In this document: positions 1 through 6,409 of the stretch, piece after piece
Numbering within the stretch: the stretch's first letter is position 1
How the letters are laid out: each line of letters opens with the position of its first letter
DNA from: Microvirga pudoricolor
GTDB taxonomy: Bacteria > Pseudomonadota > Alphaproteobacteria > Rhizobiales > Beijerinckiaceae
Direction: 5' to 3'
DNA length: 64,000 bases
Assembly (NCBI RefSeq): GCF_016892705.1
Contig: NZ_JAFEMB010000001.1
Coordinates: 1,550,001 to 1,614,000, forward strand
The notes under the pieces: generated by a model
The model's database searches: none
Seen by the model: only the letters and a program-made list of their open reading frames with translations
Told to the model about the DNA's origin: nothing
Made by a program: the position numbers and the translations under genes

Positions 1-2
1 CG

Positions 3-464
3 GCGCTCACCTACCCGAACGTGACCAGCGTGCGCGTGAAGGATGCGCTGGAGGCCGTCAACGACGTGGTCTCCCAGCTCGTGATGGCGATCCGCGGCGC
101 CAGCTCCATCGCGCTGATCGCGAGCCTTCTGGTGCTGGCGGGCGCGCTCGCGGCGGGCCAGCGGGCCCGGCTCTACGACGCCGTGGTGCTGAAGACGCTG
201 GGGGCCACGCGGGCCAAGCTGCTCGGGGCCTATGCGCTCGAATACGGGTTCCTGGGCCTGGCCACCGCGCTCTTCGGCCTCCTGGCGGGGTCGGTCGCGG
301 CCTATTTCATCCTGACCGACGTGATGAACCTCGATTTCCGCCTCGATCTCTCGGGCGCTCTTCTGGCCTCGGGGCTGGCGGTCCTGGTGACAGTAGGCTT
401 AGGGCTGGCCGGAACGTGGCGGATCCTCAGTCAAAAGCCCGCGCAGTACTTGAGAAGTCTTTGA
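3..464 (+). CDS. ABC transporter permease, FtsX-like C-terminal part (5' truncated)
   Basis: The reading frame is already open at the window edge, so this is the C-terminal part of a larger membrane protein. It shows three hydrophobic spans and, between the first two, the stretch LKTLGATRAKLL, which resembles the cytoplasmic coupling segment of FtsX-domain permeases. The likely product is the permease of a YbbA/YbbP-type exporter. That family pairs with a small ATPase, which would lie upstream of the window. The frame ends at a TGA about 215 bases before the next gene. The family call is fairly secure; substrate and partner are not visible. Confidence 0.8.
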   Translation, partial: ALTYPNVTSVRVKDALEAVNDVVSQLVMAIRGASSIALIASLLVLAGALAAGQRARLYDAVVLKTLGATRAKLLGAYALEYGFLGLATALFGLLAGSVAAYFILTDVMNLDFRLDLSGALLASGLAVLVTVGLGLAGTWRILSQKPAQYLRSL

Positions 465-680
465 GGCCGCGCCCGCCGGAAAGTGCAGTCGGGGCGTTTT
501 TCGGCGGCGCTCTCAAGCCTAAGCTTGGAAGACCTTTCACGAAGGTTTGAAGCGTGACCATGCCTCTTGCGGAACCGGAGGCGACCGCTCATATTTGGCC
601 TATCGCCGACCAATCGGCGTCTTGGAGCCATCCGGCCTCCATAGAGGGAATCAACAACGGGACACCGCGAGAGGACTCCG

Positions 681-1463
681 ATGCAACCGTATGACCAGAA
701 CCAGACCGCCTACGGCTCGGGCTTTGCCCGGTCGTCGGTGCAGGTCGACCAAGGCCTGCGCAGCTTCATGCTGGGCGTCTACAACAACATGATCGTGGGC
801 CTGGCGATCTCGGCCCTGGTCGCGCTTGGCATCAATATGGCCGCCGTGACGGGCGACCAATCCGCCGCCGCGGCCCAGATGGGCGGCGTCTACCTGACCG
901 AGTTCGGCCGTCTCCTGTACGGCACGCCCCTGATGTGGGTGATAGCGCTCGCACCGCTGGCCTTCATCTTCCTGTTCTCGTTCCGCATCGACCGCATGTC
1001 GGCGGCATCCGCCCGCACCATGTTCTTCGCCTTCGCGGCCGTGATGGGTGCGTCGCTCTCGACGCTTCTGATCCGCTACACGGGCGCCAGCGTCGTGCAG
1101 GTGTTCTTCATCACGGCGGCCGCCTTCGGCGCGCTGTCCCTGTGGGGTTACACCACGAACCGCAGCCTGTCGGGCATGGGCTCGTTCCTGATCATGGGCG
1201 TCGTCGGCCTGCTGCTGGCCTCGCTGGTGAACATGTTCGTGGGCTCCAGCGCCCTGCAGTTCGGCATCTCGGTGCTCGGCGTGCTGATCTTCGCGGGCCT
1301 GACCGCCTACGACACGCAGAAGCTCAAGGAGATGTACCTCTACGGGAACTTCGACGGCGAGGCCGCCGCCAAGGTCTCGATCATGGGTGCGCTCCAGCTC
1401 TACCTGGACTTCATCAACATGTTCCAGTTCCTGCTGGCCCTCGTGGGCAACCGCAACAACTAA
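681..1463 (+). CDS. Bax inhibitor-1/YccA family membrane protein
   Basis: A 260-residue protein with about seven hydrophobic helices. Family landmarks are visible near the C terminus: the YDTQKLKEMY segment and the final helix with LYLDFINMF, which carry the paired acidic residues of the BI-1 pore. Members are inner-membrane proteins linked to calcium leak and protease modulation (YccA interacts with FtsH in E. coli); the role here is inferred from family only. The ATG follows a GAGAGGA ribosome site. A small hairpin (CGCCGA/TCGGCG, 604-619) sits in the leader, and a strong terminator follows the stop, so the gene looks monocistronic. Confidence 0.92.
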   Translation: MQPYDQNQTAYGSGFARSSVQVDQGLRSFMLGVYNNMIVGLAISALVALGINMAAVTGDQSAAAAQMGGVYLTEFGRLLYGTPLMWVIALAPLAFIFLFSFRIDRMSAASARTMFFAFAAVMGASLSTLLIRYTGASVVQVFFITAAAFGALSLWGYTTNRSLSGMGSFLIMGVVGLLLASLVNMFVGSSALQFGISVLGVLIFAGLTAYDTQKLKEMYLYGNFDGEAAAKVSIMGALQLYLDFINMFQFLLALVGNRNN

Positions 1464-1489
1464 GCGGATAGTCTTCTCGGACGAGATCG

Positions 1490-1517
1490 AGCCCCGGCCT
1501 GAAAGCCGGGGCTTTTT
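1490..1517 (+). terminator. Rho-independent terminator after the BI-1 gene
   Basis: A perfect GC-rich stem, AGCCCCGGC with GCCGGGGCT around a short loop, is followed by a run of T. It lies 27 bases past the stop of the BI-1 gene and before the acetyltransferase gene. Confidence 0.9.
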
Positions 1518-1560
1518 CATGTCTCTTGCCACCACCGAGGCGGGTGGGTAGGGAAGGCCC

Positions 1561-2097
1561 ATGTCCGTCCTCGTCCGCCCCTCCCGCGATGCCGACCTGC
1601 CCGCCATCACGGCGATCTACGCCCACGCGGTGGAAAACGGCACGTCCTCGTTCGAGCTGTCGCCGCCCGACGAGGCCGAGATGGCCCGCCGCCGCGCGGC
1701 GCTCCTGGACGGCGGCTTTCCCTACATCGCGGCCGAGCGGGACGGACACCTGTTGGGTTACGCCTATGCGGGTCCCTACCGGGCGCGGCCCGCCTACCGG
1801 TCCACCGTCGAGGATTCGATCTACATCGCGCCCGACGCGCACCGGCAGGGGGTCGGACGCGCGCTCCTGACGGCCCTCATCGCGGAAGCGGAGCGGCAGG
1901 ATTTCCGGCTGATGGTGGCGGTGATCGGCGACGAGGCCTCCCACGGCTCCATCGGGCTCCATGCCAGCTTAGGTTTCGAGCCGGCGGGCGTGTTCAAGGG
2001 TGTCGGCTACAAGCATGGGCGCTGGCTCTCCACGGTGCTGATGCAGCGCGCGCTGGGACCGGGCCTCGCCACGCCGCCGACCCGGCCGATTCCCTGA
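1561..2097 (+). CDS. GNAT family N-acetyltransferase, phosphinothricin-acetyltransferase-like
   Basis: A 178-residue protein with the GNAT acetyl-CoA loop HRQGVGRAL at residues 94-102. The overall pattern fits the Pat/Bar/YncA subgroup: IYAHAVENGTSSFE near the N terminus, GYAYAGPYRARPAYR in the middle, and HASLGFEPAGVFKGVGYK near the end. These enzymes acetylate small amines such as methionine sulfoximine or phosphinothricin. Natural substrate is not predictable. The ATG is preceded by a GGGAAGG ribosome site. It lies 10 bases upstream of an MFS transporter and may be co-transcribed with it. Confidence 0.92.
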   Translation: MSVLVRPSRDADLPAITAIYAHAVENGTSSFELSPPDEAEMARRRAALLDGGFPYIAAERDGHLLGYAYAGPYRARPAYRSTVEDSIYIAPDAHRQGVGRALLTALIAEAERQDFRLMVAVIGDEASHGSIGLHASLGFEPAGVFKGVGYKHGRWLSTVLMQRALGPGLATPPTRPIP

Positions 2098-2107
2098 CGG
2101 GCGCATC

Positions 2108-3349
2108 ATGGCCGGTTGGATCCGAAGGCCCGGCGGCGCGCTGTGGCACAATCCCGATTTCCTGAAGCTCTGGGCGGCGCAAAGCCTCTCGGCCGTGGGC
2201 TCGCGCTTCACCCGCGAGGGCCTGCCCATGATCGCGGCCCTGCTGCTGGGCGCCTCCGCCACGGAGCTGGGTTTCCTCGTGGCGCTGAGCGCCCTGCCGG
2301 GCGTGATCCTCAGCCCTCTCGCGGGCGCCTGGATCGACCGGACGCGCCGCCGCCGGGTGCTGATCCTGGCCGACCTCGCCCGCGCCGCCGCGCTCCTGAC
2401 CCTGCCCGTCATGGCGTGGTGGGAGGCGATCACCATCGGGCAGGTGATCGGCGTCGCCACGGTCGTGGCGTTCTTCTCCATGCTGTTCCAGACCGCCGAC
2501 AACGCCTACCTGCCCACCGTCGTCGGGCCCGAGCACATCCTGGACGGCAACGCCAAGATGGCCACCACCGACGCGGCGGCCGAGATCGCCGGTCCGGCGC
2601 TCGCGGGCATCACGATCCAGGTTCTGACCGCTCCCTTCGCGATCATCGTCGACGCCTTGTCCTATCTGTGGTCGGCGCTTCTGCTGGCCCGGATCAAGCG
2701 GCCCGAGAAGCCTCTCGTGACGGGCGAGCACGCGCCGGACATCTGGCGCGAGACGGCGGAGGGCCTGCGTTTCGTGTTCGGCCATCCGGTCCTGCGCCCG
2801 ATGACGCTCTGCCTCTCGTCCCTGGCGTTTTTCTTGAGCTTCTTCGCGCCGCTCTACGTGCTCTTCGCCGTGCGCGACCTCGGGATCCAGCCCGGCGTGC
2901 TGGGGCTGATCGTGGCGCTCGGCGGCTTGAGCGCCCTGACGGGCGCCACCCTGGCCGGCCGCCTCGCCCTCGCGCTGCCGCCGCGCACGCTCCTGTTCGT
3001 CACGCTGATCGTCTACGCGGCAGGCCTGTCCTTCATCCCGATGGCCGGGGGCTCGTTCTGGATGGCGGTGACGTTCCTGGGCATTTCTCAGCTTCTCTGC
3101 GACGGGCTGTACATCGCGTTCTACACCAACGCGGTCACGCTCCGGCAGAAAGTCACACCGGATTCCTTGCGCGGCCGGGAGGGCGGCACCTTGCATCTCC
3201 TCACCGGCGGCCTCGGCCTGGTCGCGGCCCTTTTGTCGGGCGTCCTGGCCGACGCCTTCGGCATCCGCCCGGTGCTGTGGTTCGGCATCCTCGGCGCCCT
3301 GGCGTCGAGCCTGTGGCTCCTGCTGCTCCCGCGCCGGATCCACGGGTAG
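2108..3349 (+). CDS. MFS transporter (12-helix, DHA3-like)
   Basis: A 413-residue integral membrane protein with about twelve hydrophobic segments. After helix 2 is the MFS loop signature DRTRRRRVLI, and the N terminus (LWAAQSLSAVGSRFTREGLP) resembles the enterobactin-exporter/macrolide-efflux type of MFS protein. It starts 10 bases after the acetyltransferase stop, so the two probably form an operon. A detoxifying acetyltransferase next to an efflux pump suggests self-protection, but this is inference. It is convergent with the toxin gene, with a 3-base gap. Substrate unknown. Confidence 0.9.
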   Translation: MAGWIRRPGGALWHNPDFLKLWAAQSLSAVGSRFTREGLPMIAALLLGASATELGFLVALSALPGVILSPLAGAWIDRTRRRRVLILADLARAAALLTLPVMAWWEAITIGQVIGVATVVAFFSMLFQTADNAYLPTVVGPEHILDGNAKMATTDAAAEIAGPALAGITIQVLTAPFAIIVDALSYLWSALLLARIKRPEKPLVTGEHAPDIWRETAEGLRFVFGHPVLRPMTLCLSSLAFFLSFFAPLYVLFAVRDLGIQPGVLGLIVALGGLSALTGATLAGRLALALPPRTLLFVTLIVYAAGLSFIPMAGGSFWMAVTFLGISQLLCDGLYIAFYTNAVTLRQKVTPDSLRGREGGTLHLLTGGLGLVAALLSGVLADAFGIRPVLWFGILGALASSLWLLLLPRRIHG

Positions 3350-3352
3350 GGA

Positions 3353-3676
3353 TCACGCCAAGCCGAGAAAGACCGCGAGCGATCGGGTGACCGAGAGCAT
3401 GGATTCGTCGTCGAGACGGCCAAACGCCTCTCCCATCCGCTCTCGCTTCATGGTCATCGCTTTGTCGATCATCACCTGCGACGGCTTTTGCAGGCCATTG
3501 CTGGGCGACGGTTGAACCGGCACGCGGATCAGGGGAGCATCCACCATCGTGCCCGATATCAACAGAACCGTAACCGTGCTGGTCTCCTCGAACAGGTCCG
3601 ATTGGATGATCAAAGCGGGACGAGGCTTGCCAAAATCGCCGGGCACGGCGACCGTCACAAGATCACCGCGCTTCAC
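3353..3676 (-). CDS. Type II toxin, PemK/MazF family
   Basis: A 107-residue protein starting KRGDLVTVAVPGDFGKPRPALIIQ, the canonical MazF/PemK opening in which the GxxKxRPxLVI segment forms part of the active site. The mid-section VPVQPSPSNGLQKPSQVMIDK matches the family's second conserved block (catalytic Ser/Thr region and PSQVxxDK). Family members are sequence-specific mRNA endoribonucleases neutralised by the upstream antitoxin. The start is GTG, overlapping the antitoxin stop in a GTGA arrangement, so the two are translationally coupled. No sign of disruption. Confidence 0.93.
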   Translation of the reverse strand: MKRGDLVTVAVPGDFGKPRPALIIQSDLFEETSTVTVLLISGTMVDAPLIRVPVQPSPSNGLQKPSQVMIDKAMTMKRERMGEAFGRLDDESMLSVTRSLAVFLGLA

Positions 3677-3891
3677 GCGTCATCATCCAGATCCGAGAGA
3701 GCGGCATCCATGAAGGCCGACAGGTCGCGGTCACTCGCGTCCGTTGAAGCTGTTACACGGGCTTGACGACGGCATTCTTCGGCAAAGCCCGGACGGCGGG
3801 CATCCGGAATCCAGATCTGCACGGGCCGCAGGCCCGCAGCGCGCAGGGCATCACGACGCTTTCGGACCCTCTGATTGATTGGCGTCGGCAT
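3673..3891 (-). CDS. MazE-family antitoxin (DUF3018-like)
   Basis: A 72-residue protein (PTPINQRVRKRRDALRAAGLRPVQIWIPD...) of the antitoxin MazE family found with MazF/PemK toxins in alphaproteobacteria. The basic, arginine-rich N-terminal half is the expected DNA-binding portion, and the acidic C-terminal tail (FMDAALSDLDDDA) the toxin-binding portion. A GGAG ribosome site lies 7 bases before the ATG. The gene overlaps the toxin by 4 bases. Fourteen bases upstream is a perfect 26-bp palindrome, probably the autoregulatory operator. Confidence 0.9.
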   Translation of the reverse strand: MPTPINQRVRKRRDALRAAGLRPVQIWIPDARRPGFAEECRRQARVTASTDASDRDLSAFMDAALSDLDDDA

Positions 3892-3904
3892 AGCTTGCTC
3901 CGAT

Positions 3905-3930
3905 CTCGTACGTTACATGTAACGTACGAG
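3905..3930. promoter_or_regulatory. Perfect 26-bp palindrome, likely toxin-antitoxin operator
   Basis: The sequence CTCGTACGTTACA is followed directly by its exact reverse complement. It is centred 26 bases upstream of the antitoxin start, where a -10 element would lie; a TTGATC -35-like hexamer sits about 18 bases further upstream on the minus strand. Antitoxins of this type usually repress their own operon by binding such palindromes. The palindrome is seen; the binding is inference. Confidence 0.75.
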
Positions 3931-3975
3931 CGGAGTCGATCAAGCCTGAACTCGTTCGTGTGAGGCCCTATCACC

Positions 3976-4356
3976 TCAAGCCGGTACCACTTTCGGCTTG
4001 TCGAGAACCCGCAAGACCCGGTCGAGCTCGGTGCCGCGCTTGAGGATCATGCCGGCGGCCGCCACTACCGCATAGGCACCCTGCTTGCGGGCAAGCCTGG
4101 GGTCCTTCTCGATGCGGTAGAGCGGAACCTCGGAGGTGCGCCGGTAGATGGAGAAGACGGCCTTGTCGGGGGTGAAGTCGATGGCGTAGTCGCGCCACTC
4201 GCCGTCCGATACTTTCCGTCCATAGAGATTGAGGATGGTTTGAAGCTCCCGACGGTCGAAGGAAACCTGCCTCGGCGTACCCGGAAAGGGGAGGATGCGG
4301 GCCGTCCCCTGTGCCGAGCCGCCGTAGGGCTGCTCCGCGATGTCACCTTCGTTCAT
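3976..4356 (-). CDS. DUF2794 domain-containing protein
   Basis: A 126-residue protein if started at the ATG at 4356, which has a strong AGGAGGG ribosome site 5 bases upstream. The reading frame stays open to 4434, but that extension lacks a comparable site. The core FDRRELQTILNLYGRKVSDG...DYAIDF and the C-terminal YAVVAAAGMILKRGTELDRVLRVL match DUF2794, a small family of unknown function found in alphaproteobacteria. No signal peptide or membrane segment. A leading proline/glycine-rich tail is probably flexible. Function unknown. Confidence 0.88.
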   Translation of the reverse strand: MNEGDIAEQPYGGSAQGTARILPFPGTPRQVSFDRRELQTILNLYGRKVSDGEWRDYAIDFTPDKAVFSIYRRTSEVPLYRIEKDPRLARKQGAYAVVAAAGMILKRGTELDRVLRVLDKPKVVPA

Positions 4357-4486
4357 AATCCCTCCTGAACGATCCATCTTCCTCATGATGGGCCGGAAGG
4401 TTAGCCGGTTCAACCCCGCCGCCCGTCTTGTCACACCCCCCGGCTCACGGCTTCGTCAACGCAGCCTTGCTGTTGCCATATTGGTG

Positions 4487-4650
4487 CCGTGCCCAAGCCC
4501 CAGTGTCCGACGATAACGTCATCGTTGCCTCGACGGCCCGGTGCCATGACTTCTCCGGACACGTCAGCCCCCCAGCCCCTCCGGGTTGTCGGGCCCGGGC
4601 CTACGACCCCGTCGAGACATGAGGCCGCCTCCCCGGGCGGCCTTTTCTTT
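4487..4650 (+). ncRNA. Candidate structured small RNA with its own terminator
   Basis: This 330-base gap between two minus-strand genes contains a plus-strand terminator with no plus-strand gene in front of it. Upstream of it are paired elements: GTGTCCG (4503-4509) with CGGACAC (4556-4562), enclosing a small ACGAT/ATCGT hairpin, then a C-rich single-stranded stretch with AGCCCCCCAGCCCCTCC, which could pair with purine-rich ribosome sites. I could not match it to SRP RNA, tmRNA, RNase P RNA or a known 6S RNA. The ends given are estimates; existence as a transcript is inference. Confidence 0.35.
4623..4650 (+). terminator. Rho-independent terminator without an upstream protein gene
   Basis: The stem GGCCGCC/GGCGGCC with a 6-base loop is followed by TTTTCTTTT on the plus strand. 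The flanking genes are both on the minus strand, so it does not terminate either of them. Confidence 0.75.
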
Positions 4651-4686
4651 TGGGCTCTGCCTTTTCCTTTGGGCGATGGACCGCGC

Positions 4687-5700
4687 TCAGAATCCCTCCA
4701 GCACGATCTTGCCCCGTGCCTTGCCGCTCTCGATGAACCCGTGGGCACGCCTGAGATTGGCGGCGCTGATGGTTCCGAACGTATCGGCCAGCGTGGTGCG
4801 CAGGGTGCCGCCGTCCACGAGGCGCGAGACCTCGTTCAGCAGGTCGTGCTGCGCCTGCATGTCGGCGGTCTGGAACACCGAGCGGGTGAACATGGATTCC
4901 CAGCGGATCGACACGCTCTTGCCCTTGAACTTGAGGGCGTCGAAGGTCGCCGGATCGTCGATCAGCCCGTAGCGCCCCTGGGGGGCGATCAGCTCCACGG
5001 CGTCGGCCAGATGCGCGTCGCTCTCGGTGATCGAGAACACGAAGGCGGGCGCCCCGATCCCGAGGCCCGCGACCTGCGGCGCCAGGGGCCTGGAATGGTC
5101 GACCACGTGATGCGCGCCGAGCGCCTTGACCCAGGCCTGCGTCTCGGGCCGCGACGCCGTGGCGATCACCGTCACGTCCGTGAGCTGGCGGGCGAGCTGG
5201 ATCGCCACGGAGCCCACGCCGCCAGCGCCGCCGATGATGAGGATCGCGTTGGCGGCCCCCTCCACCGGACGGCGGATTTCGAGCCGGTCGAACAGCATCT
5301 CCCAGGCCGTGATGGCGGTGAGCGGCAGGGCCGCGGCTTCCGGAAAGCTCAGGGACGACGGCTTCCGGCCCACGATCCGCTCATCGACCAGATGATACTC
5401 CGCATTGGTGCCCGAGCGCACGATGCTGCCGGCATAGAACACCGCGTCGCCGGGCCGGAACAGCGTCACGTCCGGTCCGACGGCGGACACGATCCCGGCG
5501 GCGTCGTAGCCCAGGACCTTCACGTCGCCCGCCTCGGGCTTAGCCCGCTTGCGTACCTTGGTGTCGACCGGATTTACCGAGACGGCCTTCACCTCCACCA
5601 GCAGATCCCGTCCCGCCGGTTCAGGCTTCGGCAGCTCCACGTCGATGAGGGACGCCTCATCCGAGATGGGCAGGGATTCGCGGTAGCCGACGGCACGCAT
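4687..5700 (-). CDS. Zinc-type alcohol dehydrogenase family protein, quinone-oxidoreductase-like
   Basis: A 337-residue medium-chain dehydrogenase/reductase. The nucleotide-binding glycine motif IIGGAGGVGSVAIQLAR lies near residue 155. The N-terminal GroES-like part has VKAVSVNPVDTKVR and GYDAAGIV, but no structural-zinc cysteine cluster, pointing to the zinc-independent NADPH:quinone reductase-like branch. The start at 5700 is chosen because AGGAG lies 8 bases upstream; a longer frame to 5730 has no such site. It is transcribed away from an HxlR regulator, and in this family such pairs control quinone or aldehyde detoxification. Substrate unknown. Confidence 0.9.
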   Translation of the reverse strand: MRAVGYRESLPISDEASLIDVELPKPEPAGRDLLVEVKAVSVNPVDTKVRKRAKPEAGDVKVLGYDAAGIVSAVGPDVTLFRPGDAVFYAGSIVRSGTNAEYHLVDERIVGRKPSSLSFPEAAALPLTAITAWEMLFDRLEIRRPVEGAANAILIIGGAGGVGSVAIQLARQLTDVTVIATASRPETQAWVKALGAHHVVDHSRPLAPQVAGLGIGAPAFVFSITESDAHLADAVELIAPQGRYGLIDDPATFDALKFKGKSVSIRWESMFTRSVFQTADMQAQHDLLNEVSRLVDGGTLRTTLADTFGTISAANLRRAHGFIESGKARGKIVLEGF

Positions 5701-5821
5701 GGGTCTCACTCCTGTGGGGTTCGGGCCCAAACCTGCATCGAAAGAGCGGCCGGCCCGGTTGAAGTGGGATGAACGTGGTGCATATGCTCAAGGGAGGCAA
5801 GAACGCACAATTTGGGCACAT

Positions 5822-5839
5822 AGTATCGAAAAGGATACT
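5822..5839. promoter_or_regulatory. Inverted repeat AGTATC-N6-GATACT, likely HxlR operator
   Basis: A perfect 6-bp inverted repeat lies between the divergent dehydrogenase and HxlR genes, directly against the AGGAGG ribosome site of the regulator. Operators of HxlR-family repressors such as YodB and QorR are comparable AT-containing dyads between divergent genes. Binding is inferred. Confidence 0.55.
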
Positions 5840-5856
5840 GTCAGGAGGAGTTCCCC

Positions 5857-6225
5857 ATGCCGTCCCCATCGCCAGCCTCGCGCCGAAAGACCGGTGGCTG
5901 CCCCACGGGCTGCTCCGTGGAAGACACGCTCAGCCTCATCGACGGCAAGTGGAAGATCGTCATCCTCTACAAGCTCCTGCGCGGCACCCTGCGCTTCAAC
6001 GAAATCCGCCGCCAGATCCCGGCGGTGACGCAGCGCATGCTCACCAACCAGCTGCGGGAGCTCGAAGCGGACGGCCTCGTGATCCGCACCGTCTATCCGG
6101 AGGTTCCGCCCCGGGTGGAGTACAGCCTGTCCGCCAAGGGCCGCAGCCTGGAGCCGGTTCTTCTGGCCCTGAAGGCCTGGGGCGATGCAAATTTCGGTGC
6201 ACAAGCGCAGGCGAGGGCCGCCTGA
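5857..6225 (+). CDS. HxlR-family winged-helix transcriptional regulator
   Basis: A 122-residue protein with the full HxlR core: DGKWKIVILYKLLRG, RFNEIRRQIP, TQRMLTNQLRELEADGLV and the wing ending VEYSLSAKG. Cys19 sits twelve residues before the lysine of GKWK, the same spacing as the redox-sensing cysteine of YodB-type members, and Cys15 is nearby, so thiol sensing of electrophiles or quinones is plausible. The start follows an AGGAGG site. It is divergent from the quinone-reductase-like gene, which is probably its target. Confidence 0.9.
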   Translation: MPSPSPASRRKTGGCPTGCSVEDTLSLIDGKWKIVILYKLLRGTLRFNEIRRQIPAVTQRMLTNQLRELEADGLVIRTVYPEVPPRVEYSLSAKGRSLEPVLLALKAWGDANFGAQAQARAA

Positions 6226-6409
6226 GGGAATTTTCGCGTCCAAGAGGCCCATTCGGTCGGAAAATTGGCGCAAAAGCAGCCGAACGCGCCTTCCAAAGGG
6301 CTCAAAAGTGGATTTCGATGCCCCTTGGCCGCTTCGCCGGCGCTGTTGCGAGTCCCTCGCGACTGTGCCAACGCTCCTGCCAAAAGGACGATAACGTGAG
6401 GACCCGCGC

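Noticed and set aside
4487..4650. SRP (4.5S) RNA, tmRNA, 6S RNA or RNase P RNA
   Set aside because: I looked for the conserved SRP loop GGTCAGG...GGAAGCAGCC, tmRNA tag and tRNA-like ends, and the RNase P GAGGAAAGTCC motif and found none. I could not recall a 6S consensus precise enough to decide, so only an unclassified candidate is reported.
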